Assembly (NCBI GenBank): GCA_963971405.1 | Contig: OZ020488.1 | Span: forward strand, 23,517,089-23,581,088 | DNA from: Psococerastis gibbosa | Lineage: Eukaryota > Arthropoda > Insecta > Psocodea > Psocidae | DNA: 64,000 nucleotides | Reading direction: 5' to 3' | In this document: piece after piece, positions 13,101-24,935 of the stretch | How the letters are laid out: every line of letters starts with the position of its first letter | How positions within the stretch are numbered: position 1 is the first letter of the stretch | Translations under genes and position numbers: made by a program | Notes under the pieces: model-generated | Seen by the model: only the letters and a program-made list of their open reading frames with translations | What the model was told of the DNA's origin: nothing | Databases searched by the model: none

Positions 13101-16100
13101 TGTAAGGGACTGCACGGTAGAGGGCCCAAGACCTTTAGGACGACCGAGGATGTCCCTTGTAACGAAAGTGAGAGAGGACCTCAGAACCTTCGGTCTCTCG
13201 CCGGATATGATTGATTCCAAAAACCGAAACACCTGGAAGAATAAGATCCGTGCCACTGACCCCGTGGGAGGGATGAGGCGCCGTAAAAAAAAAAGGCCTG
13301 CATGGGTGTAAGCGACAAAAATAAATTTTTGATATAATGCAAACATGCTTTCCAATTTGTAAATTAGTAGATAGACAATGTGTAATTTCATAGTAAATAA
13401 TTTCCTCATGGATACATTTCGGATGCCTAGGGGGGGGGGGACATCTATATATTGACAACCCCTTAAAACTCAATTGCATATTCTGGAACGAACAGACCAT
13501 TACATTGTAACAGCAGTAACAATGACACGGCACGCAATGTAATGGAGCGTGATTTTTCCATAATTTCTTCAAAAAATAATTTTTTGCACAGAAGCAAATA
13601 TTTTTAGGAAAGCAACCTGTTTGGCTTTGTTACTCTATTGAACACCTAAAACATACCTGAGGGTAGAATTCATCGACAGAAAGATTCCGCTGAAATTTTT
13701 TTTTTTTACCCCCAGAAGCAAACTACCAAGGGGCAAGCGACTCACTGCATTTTGTTAACATTAATAACGTTTTTGAGAATAACCCCCCAAATAAAGTTAG
13801 CCCAAAATAGAAATGAAAATCATCTCGAGGTATGATTTTTGTAAGCCTACGAGCCAAATTTCACCAAAATCGACGGAATAGTTTGCCCGGAAATCGACAG
13901 ATAGCCAGACATTTCGTAAAACCCACTTTTTGGGTTCCTGGGACATCAAAACGCTTAAATCCGCTGAAATGTTGACCGTCACAAAGCTTTCCTTATACTA
14001 CGTATAAATTGGAAAGCAAAAATTAAAATGCACGGTCATAGCCTAATATTTAACATACAGAATCATATTTTTTTGGCTTGCCTCACTGTGCCCCACAAAA
14101 GGCCGCGTGTTAATACCCAAGACTGCGGTGAAGTTCAAGGAAGTAAAATCAGACCATTACTGTTTGTTCTCTTTATCAATGACCTGTTCTTGCTGGAATG
14201 TGTTAAGCATTTCTTTGCTGATATGCTGATCTACTTGGCGGGAAAAAACCTAGTAGAATTAACTTCGAAGATGAATGCGGAACTGAATTTCATTACTAGA
14301 TGGTGTTTAATATTAAAAATAGAAGGCGATGGTTATTAGTTCGAGAGCTATGGAGTGTTTGGAAAAGTTGGTTCTTGGTGGTGATAGAATGGGTCAAATC
14401 CTTCAAGTATCTTGGAATACTCATTGATTCTCGCCTTACCTTAAATTTGAACTATGAGACGGTCACAAGTAAAACAAAATGCAAAATGTCGCTCCTTCGT
14501 AAGGTGTAATTCCTTCTACCATGTACCACTAAAGTCACTTTGTTCAACTCCTTAATTCGGCCGCACTACAGCTACTGTATAACAGTGTTTTATCCGGCGA
14601 ACCGCTCCGTGCTTGACGCTCTACAGAAGCTATGCCTATGCGTATTATCCTAAATAAACCTAGAGATGCCAGAAGGAACCGGGATGCAGAGGTGGCAGTC
14701 ATGAGTCGAGGAATCTATTTTCTTCGAAGGCATGACATTTGTTTAAAATAGCCAAGGGTTTGCTTCCATCATGTTTAAATTCCCTTGTCCACTCGGATGT
14801 CCATCAACACGCTACAAGATATTTTACAGGATTTGCACAAGTTTCGGCCACTGGCTCATACCCAAAGTAATTTTTTTTGCAAATGGTGTAGTATACAATC
14901 GACTGAATCAAGCTATACGTGAGTGTGGAACAGTGTAGTCTTTTAAAAAGAAGGTAGGCGAAGAGCCGAAGAAGGTCGAGTGTATAACTTCAGCTGCAGT
15001 ACAGCGGGAGCAGACATTTATTCGAGACATTAGGACCGAATTCAAATCAGCCTTTTGCTACCAAGCAACAACACAACAACCTGGCACGATTAGTAATTTC
15101 ATGGCTTGAAATGCCACAGAACACTTTTTTAAATTCATTTTACTCTTCTTGTTGTACTCCGTTTTAGTCTTTCGTTTTGCCATGATGCTCACAACAGTAA
15201 TTTAATCAAAATCGAACTTACAATTCACAGAACAAGATAATATTTGATTCAATTCACGCACAAAAAGTAATTTGTTTATTATTTACATTCGTGGCAGTAT
15301 ACTCGTTCACATTCGTGGCAGCAACAAGAGCGCTGCAAATTCGGCGGAATATCTCGGAACTACTGCGATACATTTTGGGGTGCAAAATATTATTTGGTTT
15401 CAGGCCCAATTGTAAACAAAAATAACAAATTTTTAAATATCATGGTTTTTATGGCAAAATCGTGGAAAATAGCACACTAATAATGTAGATATAGACCATT
15501 AGCTAATATTAACATGCAAAACATCTCTCTTCCACTGAAGGTAAGATTGCATTTTCCAGAACCCTTTCTGAATATTGCGCTATTTTGTAATTTTTTAATA
15601 AAATTCTGAACCTTAAAATTAAAATTCCATCGCATGGAAAATCTATATTGATGTTTCATGCTTCCAAGGAAGAGTGGCCGTTACAATTAACATAATTCTG
15701 GTGGGTCAAAACTCCAGAACCAAAGAGGTCTGAACAGCGATTTCGATAGCATATCCTCTTAACATACGAGGTCCCTATTTATAGGTATATTGCGTTGCTT
15801 ATGTAATTTTTATGTTTTATTTTTAGGCGCAGTAATTATGTAATTAATTATCCATGATGTTTTTTTATATTTTTCCAGGGTGGTTATGTCCTGGCGAAGC
15901 AAGAATCCTGAGCAAGTGATCAAAGGATACAAGATGAATTTGCAGCACGCTCTCGGCACCAAGGTCCCATCGCCCATACTGAATTTCCTCTTCAAATTCG
16001 CAATTGCTCGCAAGGTAGGCTGCCTTGCGACCATTTTAATTTAATGTAGAGAGGTTTACACGAATTATACTGTATTTACTAGTGACGAGGTAATAAGGTA

Positions 16101-19074
16101 GAAGATAATTTGCCATTATGTTCACAATGATTTTCTAGGATTTAATCGGTAGAAATTAGAGTGGGATGCAACGCATTACAGTGATATGCCTCGTGTGTAG
16201 CTTAGCAGTTTACGAATTCGGATCTTTTGATATCACATTTTACAAAATTTCCTTATAATGCTAATACAATCTAATGTATAGCATAACTTATTTATCATGA
16301 TTTTATAATTTTTTCCAACTTAATGCGCCGGTTGAAAACTAATTTGTAAGGGCCCTCATACACGATTACTCCCGGACTAGCAATTCCACGAACAATTCTT
16401 CTAGGGATGTCATTCCAAACAAAAAGGGACAATCGTAGAGGGGGGGGGGGCCTTATAAATGTAAACAATAAAATATCAATAACAAACGGAATTTTTCTGA
16501 GAATTTTGATTCATGATACATGCACCTCTTTCTGACACAGATGGGCCACAATAATTATTGATTTTTATTTGTACAAAAAACTATGGGTGTGGTAGTCCCT
16601 ACGAAGCAGTTCAAGAACTGGCGAATTGGTGTTAGTGAAGGCCACTTGACTATTATCGATAGGTTGAGGAGCATTTCTACTACTTTAATGGATATTTTTG
16701 ACGGCTCTACAATCTATATTTCCAGAGAAAATCGACTTTCTACAAAAAAGACTCGTTGGGTACTCCGATTTGGTCTTAAGGACGCATTATTATGTTTATT
16801 TATTAGCCAATTACCGTATCATGTCTCAACACTACATTTTTTTTCTTTTGTTTGATTATGGTGATGGGTTGTTATTATAAGGCAGCTATTCGTATGACCC
16901 TCTTGATTCATTCTAGATATTATACCCCCAGGGTACGAAAAAGGTGCGCGCTCACGGAATCGGAGTTCACAAGCCGGAGGAGATCATTAAGTTTGGGCAA
17001 GATGACCTCAAAGTTCTTTCGGACCTCCTCGCCGACAAACCTTTCTTTTTCGGAGACGAGCCGTCGACTGTGAGTACTAAAATGTTGTAGTTGTAGTCAA
17101 AAATCAAAAATATTTATTACTGTTACAGCTCCTATAGCACATTCACCCCTGTAGAAAATAATAATAACAAGAACCAGTACGAGTGAATCCGTACCTGGTT
17201 TCCTATTTATCAATTAGTATAGGTCCCGTAATAGTTCCATTGTAAAAAATTGTCCCATGGTTAAATATCGGCTGCCTATAGATAATCCTTGTCCTAATGC
17301 ACTGGATTGGTCGATAAGACAGTTGCCAAGTATAGAATGTGCAATTTAAAATAAATAAATAATAACAATACTTCAGTAATAGGGTATGGAGATTGGGAGG
17401 AGGGTAATGTGGATTGTGGTACGGGTGGAGACCCGCCGCATTGTTACCATGAAATATGGACGCTATGCGACTAGTATTTTTGAGATTATTGTTCTGACTG
17501 CAATTTGAACCTTAAAGACAGGGGCGGATCCAGCCCATTAGGGGGGGGGGGCAGTTTTGGGTCAAATAGAGTAAACTTATGTAGTATCGATTAAATTATG
17601 ACGTAATAATTTAACTTACAACTGACTTACCATGATTATTGGCTAATACTAAATTAATAGAATTTCGAGAGGTTCGCCTGGAAAGTGCCCGTCGTTCATG
17701 ACGCCTACTGGTTATAAGCAGTCTCCCCATGCAAAGCATTTTGAATCCCTTCAATGGTTTCCGATCCTTAACTTGTAGATATAAAAGTTTACTCCAGTAT
17801 TGCAGTCTTTTAATCAAGCTGTTAGGCTATTTCACGTGGTAAAGAGCATCTTGATATTCTATTGTATCTGATGACCCTTTGAAATTATGCTTATTCAGTA
17901 CTACCGAAAATAGCGAGTAGGGCGCACAGGTGAAAGCTCTGTCCAAATGTAACAACCATAACGTAAAGAGGGCATGCTGAGATTTGGCGGAAGAAATTGT
18001 TAACTTACACATGATAAGTAAGATGTTTGAATTTTCCATTAAAGTGCAGGTCGAATGGTTTATTTAATCATTTATCAGCGATACTTTCCAGTTATTTGAC
18101 TTCATGTAACCAAAAGACTTTGTGTTTCAGCTTGACGTGGTAACATTCGCCAACCTCGCTCAGGTCTATTTCTTGGACAAGGAAATCGAGTACCCACTCC
18201 GGGAATACCTTCAAGAAAAGCATCCAAATCTTGTTGGTCTGGTCAACAGGATCAAGGTACCTTCTTGATAGTTTTATAAATTTAAAAATGATGAAAAGTA
18301 TTAAAAGACCAAGCAATGTAGAGTGCATGATACATATGTACAATATGTAATATATATTGTTGCACACACTTCAAATAAAAAATATAAACATAAAGTGCCG
18401 GATCAATAATGCGCAAGTATTTAAAAATCTCTGCCTTACGAGGAAATGTCAAGTCATGCGGGTGCCGTGGGTCGTCCAACCAGCTCGGTTTGCTATTGTG
18501 TAAATAACGCTAAGCCGACGCAACTGGTGGCCCATTTACAAAATGTCAATTTCCCTATTTCTATTGTGTAAACGAGTTAATTTGTTTCGTCCACTGTGCA
18601 TTTCCACGGCGAATAATCCAGAAGACCAATTATTGGAAGGAGGCACAAACTGTAAATTAATATTTAGTGACTGCCCAATTCTTGACCATCTATGGGCATA
18701 GCGACATTCGCTCCAGCTGTAATTTCTCTGTTAACATTTCTAAAAACGTAAAAATGTAGGTAGACTATAATGGTGACGCGGGTCAGATCAAATATCCAAG
18801 GTATATGCTGCTGATTTAATTGTTTTGTTTCTACTTGTAGGAACGTTGTTTCCCCGACTGGGATGATATCTGCAAGAATCTCGACCTAAATGCCCACCTG
18901 CCAAAGCCTCCCCCACCAGAGGAGAAGGACGGTGAGAAGAAGGAAAACAAAGACGAGAAAGAAAACAAGGACAAGGAAATTAAGGATGAAGTTGAAAAGG
19001 AGAAAGAAGAGAAAAAGGACAACGAGAACGAAAATGAAAATAAACTTAAAGAAGAAAAAGAGTCGGCCAAGTGA
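9905..19074 (+). CDS. fax: failed axon connections (fax), 3' five coding exons
   Basis: Five exons join in frame: 9905-10107, 15879-16014, 16932-17069, 18131-18256 and 18841-19074. They encode 278 residues and a TGA stop, and every intron is bounded by AG and GT. The first exon opens in phase 0 with residues NVDHKTK followed by [17 protein letters not shown], a hallmark of fax/FAXC proteins. Later hallmarks are [33 protein letters not shown] and FPDWDDIC. The family has an N-terminal thioredoxin-like domain and a GST-C/metaxin-like helical domain. In Drosophila, fax acts with Abl in axon development; its biochemical activity is not settled. The last 50 or so residues are a low-complexity Lys/Glu/Asn tail, as in insect homologues. 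The N-terminal exon, expected to encode the start of the thioredoxin fold, was not found in 1-9904 and is probably upstream of the window. The introns contain LINE and repeat insertions, but the exons look intact. Confidence 0.9.
10320..10459. mobile_element. palindromic MITE, 140 bp, near-complete hairpin
   Basis: Two arms of about 62 bp start GGCGGCTATTCCACCGACC and pair with few mismatches over nearly the whole element; the loop is about 14 bases. Flanked by ATA on both sides (10317-10319 and 10460-10462). Lies 212 bases after a fax exon, inside the intron. Confidence 0.7.
10460..12117. other. fax intron, low-information
   Basis: AT-rich intron sequence. GC-rich fragments at 11290-11400 and 11550-11610 look like worn repeats; there is a poly-C run at 11601-11610. 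Nothing coding recognised. Confidence 0.4.
12118..13314 (+). pseudogene. RTE-like LINE reverse transcriptase remnant
   Basis: A decayed non-LTR retrotransposon lies in the fax intron. Reading along with stops and frameshifts, one sees [15 protein letters not shown], then [35 protein letters not shown] (the catalytic motif, FVDD in place of the common FADD), [14 protein letters not shown], and a C-terminal block [20 protein letters not shown] with GRPRMS and REDLRTFGL. These are in the order expected for RTE-type ORFs, C-terminal half only. In-frame TAG at 12206 and TAA near 12394, and a shift near 12430, show it is dead. It is 5' truncated, as is normal for LINEs. Confidence 0.85.
13335..13985 (-). 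repeat. repeat R1, minus copy in fax intron
   Basis: Reverse-complement relative of the 54.7 kb copy. It keeps the poly-G tract (13430-13440, C in the sense orientation), the CCCCAGAAGCAAACTACC block and a GTTTGCCCGGAAATCGACAG block, here without the CTGT expansion. Sits between two LINE remnants. Confidence 0.65.
14090..15085 (+). pseudogene. Jockey/I-like LINE remnant
   Basis: A second degenerate non-LTR reverse transcriptase. It reads [18 protein letters not shown], then [13 protein letters not shown] (the catalytic FADD is now FADM), [15 protein letters not shown] after a frameshift near 14330, and [19 protein letters not shown] after another. A SFKKKV-like end is followed by a CAA-rich tail near 15068-15081. 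It has the same orientation as the RTE-like remnant, with an R1 repeat between them. Confidence 0.75.
15879..16014 (+). CDS. fax: fax coding exon b
   Basis: The acceptor is tatatttttccag and the donor gtaggc. The first base completes the split Trp codon, then [12 protein letters not shown] and [10 protein letters not shown] follow. With the preceding exon it restores the frame exactly (203+136=339 nt). The upstream intron is 5.8 kb and holds the 140-bp MITE and two LINE remnants. Confidence 0.9.
16435..16860 (+). repeat. dispersed repeat D2, copy 1
   Basis: Shares blocks in order with 34081-34650: CCTTATAAATGTAAA, GGTGTTAGTGAAGGCCAC, GAGGAGCATTTCTAC, and GAAAATCGACTTTC followed by AAAAAAG. 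The 90-codon frame across it is not conserved in the other copy. Confidence 0.5.
16932..17069 (+). CDS. fax: fax coding exon c
   Basis: The acceptor is tataccccccag-like (polypyrimidine then AG at 16930-16931) and the donor gtgagt. The exon has 46 codons in phase 0, from [13 protein letters not shown] to [11 protein letters not shown]. The FFFGDEPST segment is a conserved fax/metaxin-type GST-C motif. The upstream intron contains a dispersed repeat also found near 34.1-34.7 kb. Confidence 0.92.
17519..17551 (+). repeat. hAT-like terminus with poly-G
   Basis: CAGGGGCGGATCCAGCCC is a typical hAT end and is followed by 11 G. The matching right end was not found, so this is a broken or solo end. 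Confidence 0.35.
18131..18256 (+). CDS. fax: fax coding exon d
   Basis: The acceptor is ctttgtgtttcag and the donor gtacct. The 42 codons read [11 protein letters not shown], then [19 protein letters not shown]. The Asp that follows the previous exon's PST, and the aromatic helix, are conserved in the family. Confidence 0.92.
18841..19074 (+). CDS. fax: fax last coding exon with charged tail
   Basis: The acceptor is gtttctacttgtag. The exon starts [20 protein letters not shown], then PKPPPP, and ends in a tail made almost only of Lys, Glu, Asp and Asn before SAK and TGA at 19072-19074. A Ser/Phe-rich reading frame on the opposite strand is only the mirror of this tail. Confidence 0.93.
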   Translation, partial: ERCFPDWDDICKNLDLNAHLPKPPPPEEKDGEKKENKDEKENKDKEIKDEVEKEKEEKKDNENENENKLKEEKESAK

Positions 19075-19980
19075 ACTATCTAGGCGTAATTTGTAAGCAA
19101 GAACTTTCCGTGGTTTTTATATTTTGTTCAACTCAACATGTTGGGTTGATAATGGGACAAATTATCCGGATTTAATACGCAAGGTCCCAAAGTACAAGCA
19201 TACGAGGAGCATAACCTCTACGCTTGTACCTACATATGTAGTTAGCTTCGTTCGTTAGGTACTAGTTAAGACCCGTAAACACACTCGTGCGTGTTGTTTT
19301 TTTAATCAAATGCCAGCAGAGCAACACAGTTTGTTTTTCTCTCCTTAAGCAGTAGGGCTTGAGAGCTGTTATTCCTGCTATATTGCAATTATAGTAATTA
19401 CAGTATAGCATCCAGATACAATTTATTGACTATCTCTCATAATATACAGTATATCTATTGTGTATTTTTAAATCCAGCTTCAAACTAAAGAGTTGAAAAT
19501 GTTGTGTTGGGTAAGCTAGCAATATATGAGCACAATCTCGATTTGAATCTTCTATGAGACGCACCAGTGTGGATGGACTTTACTTTAACCATGACTTGAA
19601 AAGATACTTTGCGAATCTCAAAATATTGTGTGTAGCAGCTAGTGCAGTAGAAGTGTTTCTAGTGATCTCAGGAGTATAGGACCAGCTAATGAATGCTTGA
19701 TTATTCACAGGCTGACGGCTGTAGCCGCGCAAACACTTTCTTTCCTGCTTGAATGCTGTATATGAAATCAAACGAGACAAAAGCTCATAACATAGATAAA
19801 ACTATTTAGCGTTGACAGCTTAGTTGTAATTTTTAATACGTGTTTTCATGTATGTATATGAATATGAATAATATAAAGAAATGAAACTTGAGTTACACAA
19901 TTAGCATTTTTTCGAAGAATTTTACAGCTTTTTGTACAAGTTTCGTAGCTTAGTTTTTTGTATTAAAATTTTTTAGCCTT
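19075..19980 (+). other. probable fax 3'UTR
   Basis: AT-rich noncoding sequence directly after the fax stop. An ATTAAA at 19962-19967 is followed within 40 bases by a GT-rich stretch and is one possible poly(A) site. No canonical AATAAA with a downstream GT element was chosen with confidence, so the end is a guess. Confidence 0.3.
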
Positions 19981-20600
19981 TGTTGCAGTCAATGTCTCAG
20001 TGTTCGCTCATTCTTAGAATATATATGTAGAAGGATGAATCTAAGGTGGTCTTCTCGACCCATTGTTCTTTTATCTTTATAGCTTTATATACTTTGCTTG
20101 GTATTGGCCCAAATTTAAAATGTATTTAATTTTATTACTGGACAAATATGACATGATCAAATGATTTGAACAAGCATCAGATTACACAATAATAGATTTT
20201 TATTATTTGAGTATGCCTATTTAGATTTTACTTATGAACATTACGGAACACGTAATTACTGTTTTCATCTGATATTATTGTCGTTTTTAATGAATCTACT
20301 CTATTTTAATGTTATACGTCAGAGGTATGGGGCGGACCAATACTTTACAACAGCTACTTTAGCACCTAACCCACTAAAGTGGACCAGCTTTGTCTAAGTT
20401 GGAGATAATTATATAAGGGAATGGGAAACCACAATTGTGGCCATGTCTGCGTTATTATCGTCTTGGTGGAAGTGGGTCTTGATGAAATAGGACATGTTAT
20501 AAGCTGCTAACGTTTGTGTTAGTATTTATTAGGATCATTCTCATAGTAATGGAAAAGCAATTAATATATTCGTTTATATGTAGCGTTTTAAGTTGTTCCT

Positions 20601-20722
20601 CGAAAACGCTGGAAGGATGAGTTGGAAACTGACCTTCACGAGTTGGGAGGCCGTAGATGGTGGAGCGTTGTACAAAGCCGAGATGACTGGAGGAGCGTTG
20701 TAGAGCCAGAAGAAGTTTTTAC
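20601..20722 (+). pseudogene. LINE 3' fragment (RKRWKDELETDL family)
   Basis: An in-frame stretch encodes RKRWKDELETDLHELGGRRW and then RDDWRSVVEPEE, the extreme C terminus of a common arthropod non-LTR element, ending at a GAAGAA tail. It is the same family as the longer minus-strand copy near 61.8-62.1 kb. About 1.5 kb past the fax stop. Confidence 0.7.
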
Positions 20723-21923
20723 GTTTTACCGTCTAGTAGGTACATCATAAATTTCTCTGAAAAGAACTACTTGTCAGACATCTAATATTTACCATAATTA
20801 TTATGTCGACTTAAATACTGTATATAATATACAACCGCACCACATTTAATAACTTCTAACATTATGTCCTAGGATAAATTATGCCTTATGAATAAGATTG
20901 CTCTTCGTACTACCCTTTATGGAAATGGGATATATATCCATGACCCAATGAACCTCTTTCGTAGAGAAACGTCAAATCCAAAGATTTTGATTGACTGGGC
21001 ACGGCATGATATGATGGATTGTCCGCAAGCATTTTCCTATACGAAGGAGTTCCATTTGGACATATTTCAATTATCTACCACTGAACGCATGTGTTAAACA
21101 ATGGGATTTATGATTTAGAAAAATCCATCCTTACCTGACTTTTATACTAAATGTTTCAATTTATTAATCATTTTTCACTGGCCTGTGCCTAATGAGGATG
21201 AGTAGAAAGAAAGAAATATATTTATCATACAATACTCAGTGAAACGCAACTCGTTAATACATTATGCTACCGGTACCCTTCTAATTAAAATTCATGAAAA
21301 GATAGGCTAACCTTATCCTATTATTCTCGAAATGAAGAACTTGGAAAATGAAATATAAAAGCTAATCTCATTTCTATGAAGACTAATATGAGTCAGTATG
21401 CGGCACAACTAAATTTATTTTCAACGATAGATTTTTTTTTCATATTGATGATATTTAATTGTAATTGCCACTGAAGTTATCGTAGCTGTTCTAATGTTTT
21501 TAGTCCACTAAGTAGGCTACACCTACTATTAATGAAACTGATTTTATATTTTTAAAAATGTCTTTATAAATTGTAAAACCTGACTACGCTAATGACAGTT
21601 ATTGTGTTCATATTCTGATATCCTAAATGCTTTTTTGGTCTAAGAAAGGAGTGAGTAATTTAAATAAACGTAAAACAGAGATTTTAAATTTCTCTTATTT
21701 GTTCTCCTTTTATTAGAAATTAGAGGATATAGAAAAAACTATCTACGCCTATCCGGGGCGTCGTCTTAACTGCTGGACCACAAGCCCCGAGAAGTGCAGT
21801 CCCCTCTAGATCCTCAACTTATATGCCCTTATTGACAAGATTCGTATTGCTAGTTGAGTGCCAGTGTTGTGTCATATAATGCTACACTATATCTCCTTTT
21901 AGGCTTTGGCAATCAGAATGGTA

Positions 21924-22028
21924 GGCAGGTAATTCCACCGGCGAATTTACTTCATTTGTGATTTGAGATTTTTTGTTTGTTTTGTTTTAAGGAGACTATT
22001 ATGTAAATTCGCCGGTGGAATTGCCGCC
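21924..22028. mobile_element. palindromic MITE, 105 bp, deleted member
   Basis: The ends pair over about 27 bp with CAATTCCACCGGCGAATTTAC-type sequence. The left interior (TTGAGATT then TTGTTTGTTTTGTTTTAAGG and AGACTATTATGTA) matches the left arm of the 286-bp element at 52.3 kb. The complementary right inner arm is missing. Flanks are GTA and ATA, an imperfect duplication. Confidence 0.65.
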
Positions 22029-22464
22029 ATAAGGCAGTATCATAAACAGTCTCTCTCTTTATGTTCAGTGGAGGCCCCGATTATGGATTCTTCTTTATTT
22101 TCTAAGAAGTACCTACAGTATACCTGTAAGTCTTAAGTAAACTACTAACTAGGTCCTATCAACCCAGATAACAGTTTCCGAGTTGCATCCCCATTCATTA
22201 TTATAAAATTACGCTGAGTTGAGCTATGCATCACAACAGAAAAGTCACGGACTCACGGTAAGGTATACTGTGCAATTGCTCAGTCATCGAAAGCTCGCAG
22301 CCCATATAACATTGAATGTTATAAATTATAAATTTTATAAGATGACGCGTAACACTTGCACGGACTGGAATGCCTAGCGTAGTGTACCTATACTATGTCG
22401 CATTTTGGTGAAGATGAAATTTCACATTTGTCAGGCTTTGATAATGTAACCTTGAATGAGGATT

Positions 22465-22689
22465 ATTGTCTCAAAGCGAGAGTCTCCTCACTGTGAGTGT
22501 GGATACCAGGAAGGCACTCCAGATCATGTAACCTCTGAGTGCCCCCTCTACAGCCGGGAGAGGACAGAGTTGTTTAGCAGGTTGCAGGACCGGGGGAAGT
22601 TGCCACCTTTCACGGATGTGCTCCAGTTGGACAGAGAGGTGTTGACGGAGGTGGGCCGCTTCCTGGGTGGTATCGGACAAAAGTGGTAG
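22465..22689 (+). pseudogene. LINE C-terminal zinc-knuckle fragment
   Basis: The frame reads SPHCECGYQEGTPDHVTSEC and PLYSRERTELF, ending in TAG. The CxC...H...C pattern with ECPLYSRER is the C-terminal motif after the RNase H-like region of Jockey/R1-type LINEs. No upstream reverse transcriptase was found, so this is a 5'-truncated insertion. Confidence 0.65.
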
Positions 22690-24683
22690 GACGTTGGGCA
22701 AGCTGTTTTAGACGGTCCCTGGGCAACCACGTTGTCCAGTGCGCTCCCGATAGTTGATAGATGGAATTATATGTTTCTCCTTATTGCGGTGGAACTTTTG
22801 GTTTGCACTTTGGGCTTGTAGAAAACTAAGTCAGTAAAATTTCAATATACTTAACTAAGGAATAGTAATTTTGCATCATCCAGTTACATTAACTTAAAAT
22901 TTTAGGTTCATAGAATTTTAGTGAATAGGTAGGTAGCCTATAGTGACGCCCCTGACACAGCCTCGTCCCTTAGCAGGGGAGGTAATGAGCCCATCAGGGT
23001 TGGTTGGGCGCAGGTCCGACGGAAATGTGCTTTCTGTTCCATAGTCTAGTTCGCTGGTAACAGGACGATTATAATTCTAGTTTTAAGCCCGGTACGCAAG
23101 TACTTACGGCGTCAGGCGTTGGGAAATTTGTCAATTGGAGCAAAACGAGCTGACTGAGGACTTGGTGATTGGTTGTTTTAAAACCTCAGAGTCAGAAAAT
23201 ATCTATTAATAGCCGTCAATACTTGTTTGTCATCTTTGAAACCTTTTAATATACGATATAATATATCGTACTGAGCTAACTCTAGTAATTTTGTAGTTCT
23301 AAAGCTTAGTTTAAATACTTAAAACTATTTAAAAGCTTGTATAAAATATACGTATGGAATCGTAAGAAATATCGTATCACTAACGGCAACTCGCGAGTCG
23401 CGACGCTCTTAGTGGTTTGTGCAGTTACACAAGAAATTTGAAACTGGCGCAACTTACGTTGGCTAAATTGTTAGAGACAAAGTGACCAACATAATTGCCA
23501 AATTCAAGAAAAATAAAAAAATCAGTGTAAATCATAGACAACAGATAACTAGACTCGTCACCGGGATAGGGATTCAGTTCGCGATAGCAGCGCCACGCCG
23601 CGCAGCGGAAATTTTTTCTCCGTCCACTTTCCTTGAACAACTAAGCTCAATTTAAATTCTTTTGTAAATATTTAAATGTCAAATTAAATATTCATGGGAA
23701 TAAAATGTATTTTAAAAATTGTAATGATTTTTTTACAAATTCTGAAACTATCACTAAAATCTCAATTTGAAACATATTTTCAAAAATCAAAATCAAGGAC
23801 TGAAGGACGCACGCGCACGCCATCCAGCCTACCAGCCATTACTGACATTGTTTTGTTTACATTTTCAACTGGGCGCTAATATATTTTAGATTTTAGTTTT
23901 AGTAGAAAAATGCCGAATGCTAGCAAAAGAAGAGTCCGAAGGTCGTTCATGGGTTTCAGTTTTGACTTGGTAAAGTCATTCATACGACTAGGCCTATGTA
24001 CATTTTGTCCATGTTGAGCATGGCTCATTCTCTCATCGTGTCCATTATCCCTCGTATAGTAGATAGCATAAGTTGACATCGAAGACGTTTAACGGATTGC
24101 TAATGGAAAAAAACAATCAATTTTGGTCGTTGGTATTAGGCATTCGACATAGGACGAATGGGTTACTAATAATAATCTAGAGTAATAAACAATGTGCTAC
24201 GTACGGGCTATGAAAAAGTTTTTTTAGGACATTACGGGCTCTAGACTGTAGCGCCAAAGAGTAAAAATAAACTAGCGTATTAATGGGAATGTTCAGTACA
24301 GTATAAAAGTATATGAATAAAATTGAAATGTGGAAATTTAACGTTTGAACTGCAATTGACTAACGCTGCCTACTGTATTACCGATACTTATCATACGTAA
24401 GCTTATTAGACTTTACACTGCCAGTGGCACATTACATAATGTAAGCGTTGAAATACGCAGTCAACTGTCATTATAATGGAATATAAAATAATAATATTAA
24501 TCTCCATTGGAATATGGCAACTAAAATGTTACAGACCAAAATTTGAATTTAAGCGGGAACGCTTCAAGCGCCGCGGTGCGGAAATATTAATCTCCGTCCA
24601 CTTAGCAGAAGACGGTTCTTAGTGGAAGAAAGGCAAAATTCCATTTTATACAGCGTTGACAGCCCCCTGGTGTAAATTAGAAA

Positions 24684-24935
24684 ATGGCCGGTCGTCAGTA
24701 TACACACGCTGTGGTTTGCCGAATTCCACAAAGTTTCTGCCCAAAAGAAGAATTTGATTTAGCCAAACAACAGCATGAAGGTTTCGTGAACCTCCTTCGA
24801 GAACTGGGGCTCGATGTTATTGAGCTACCCCCTGATGAATCTCTTCCCCTCTCTCCTTTTGTTGAGGACACCGCAGTAGTTGTCAATGGAATAGCCCTTA
24901 TGTGTCGTCCTGGAGAATCTTCGCGCCTGAATGAG
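24684..24935 (+). CDS. DDAH: DDAH exon 1
   Basis: The 84 codons start MAGRQYTHAVVCRIP and include the active-site acidic motif VEDTAVV at 60-66 and the CRPGESSR loop. The donor is gtaagt after the Glu84 codon. The first ATG follows an upstream stretch without a long open frame. Confidence 0.95.

Larger units (their letters stand above)
19981..24683. other. fax-DDAH intergenic region
   Basis: Apart from LINE fragments at 20601 and 22465 and the MITE at 21924, no features. A duplicated motif lies upstream of DDAH (see findings). No host gene seen. Confidence 0.45.

Noticed and set aside
12338..13572. Several minus-strand frames of 63-149 codons
   Set aside because: They lie opposite the RTE-like reverse transcriptase remnant, which explains the openness.
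18831..19070. Ser/Phe-rich 79-codon frame on the minus strand
   Set aside because: Mirror of the Lys/Glu-rich fax tail; no independent support.
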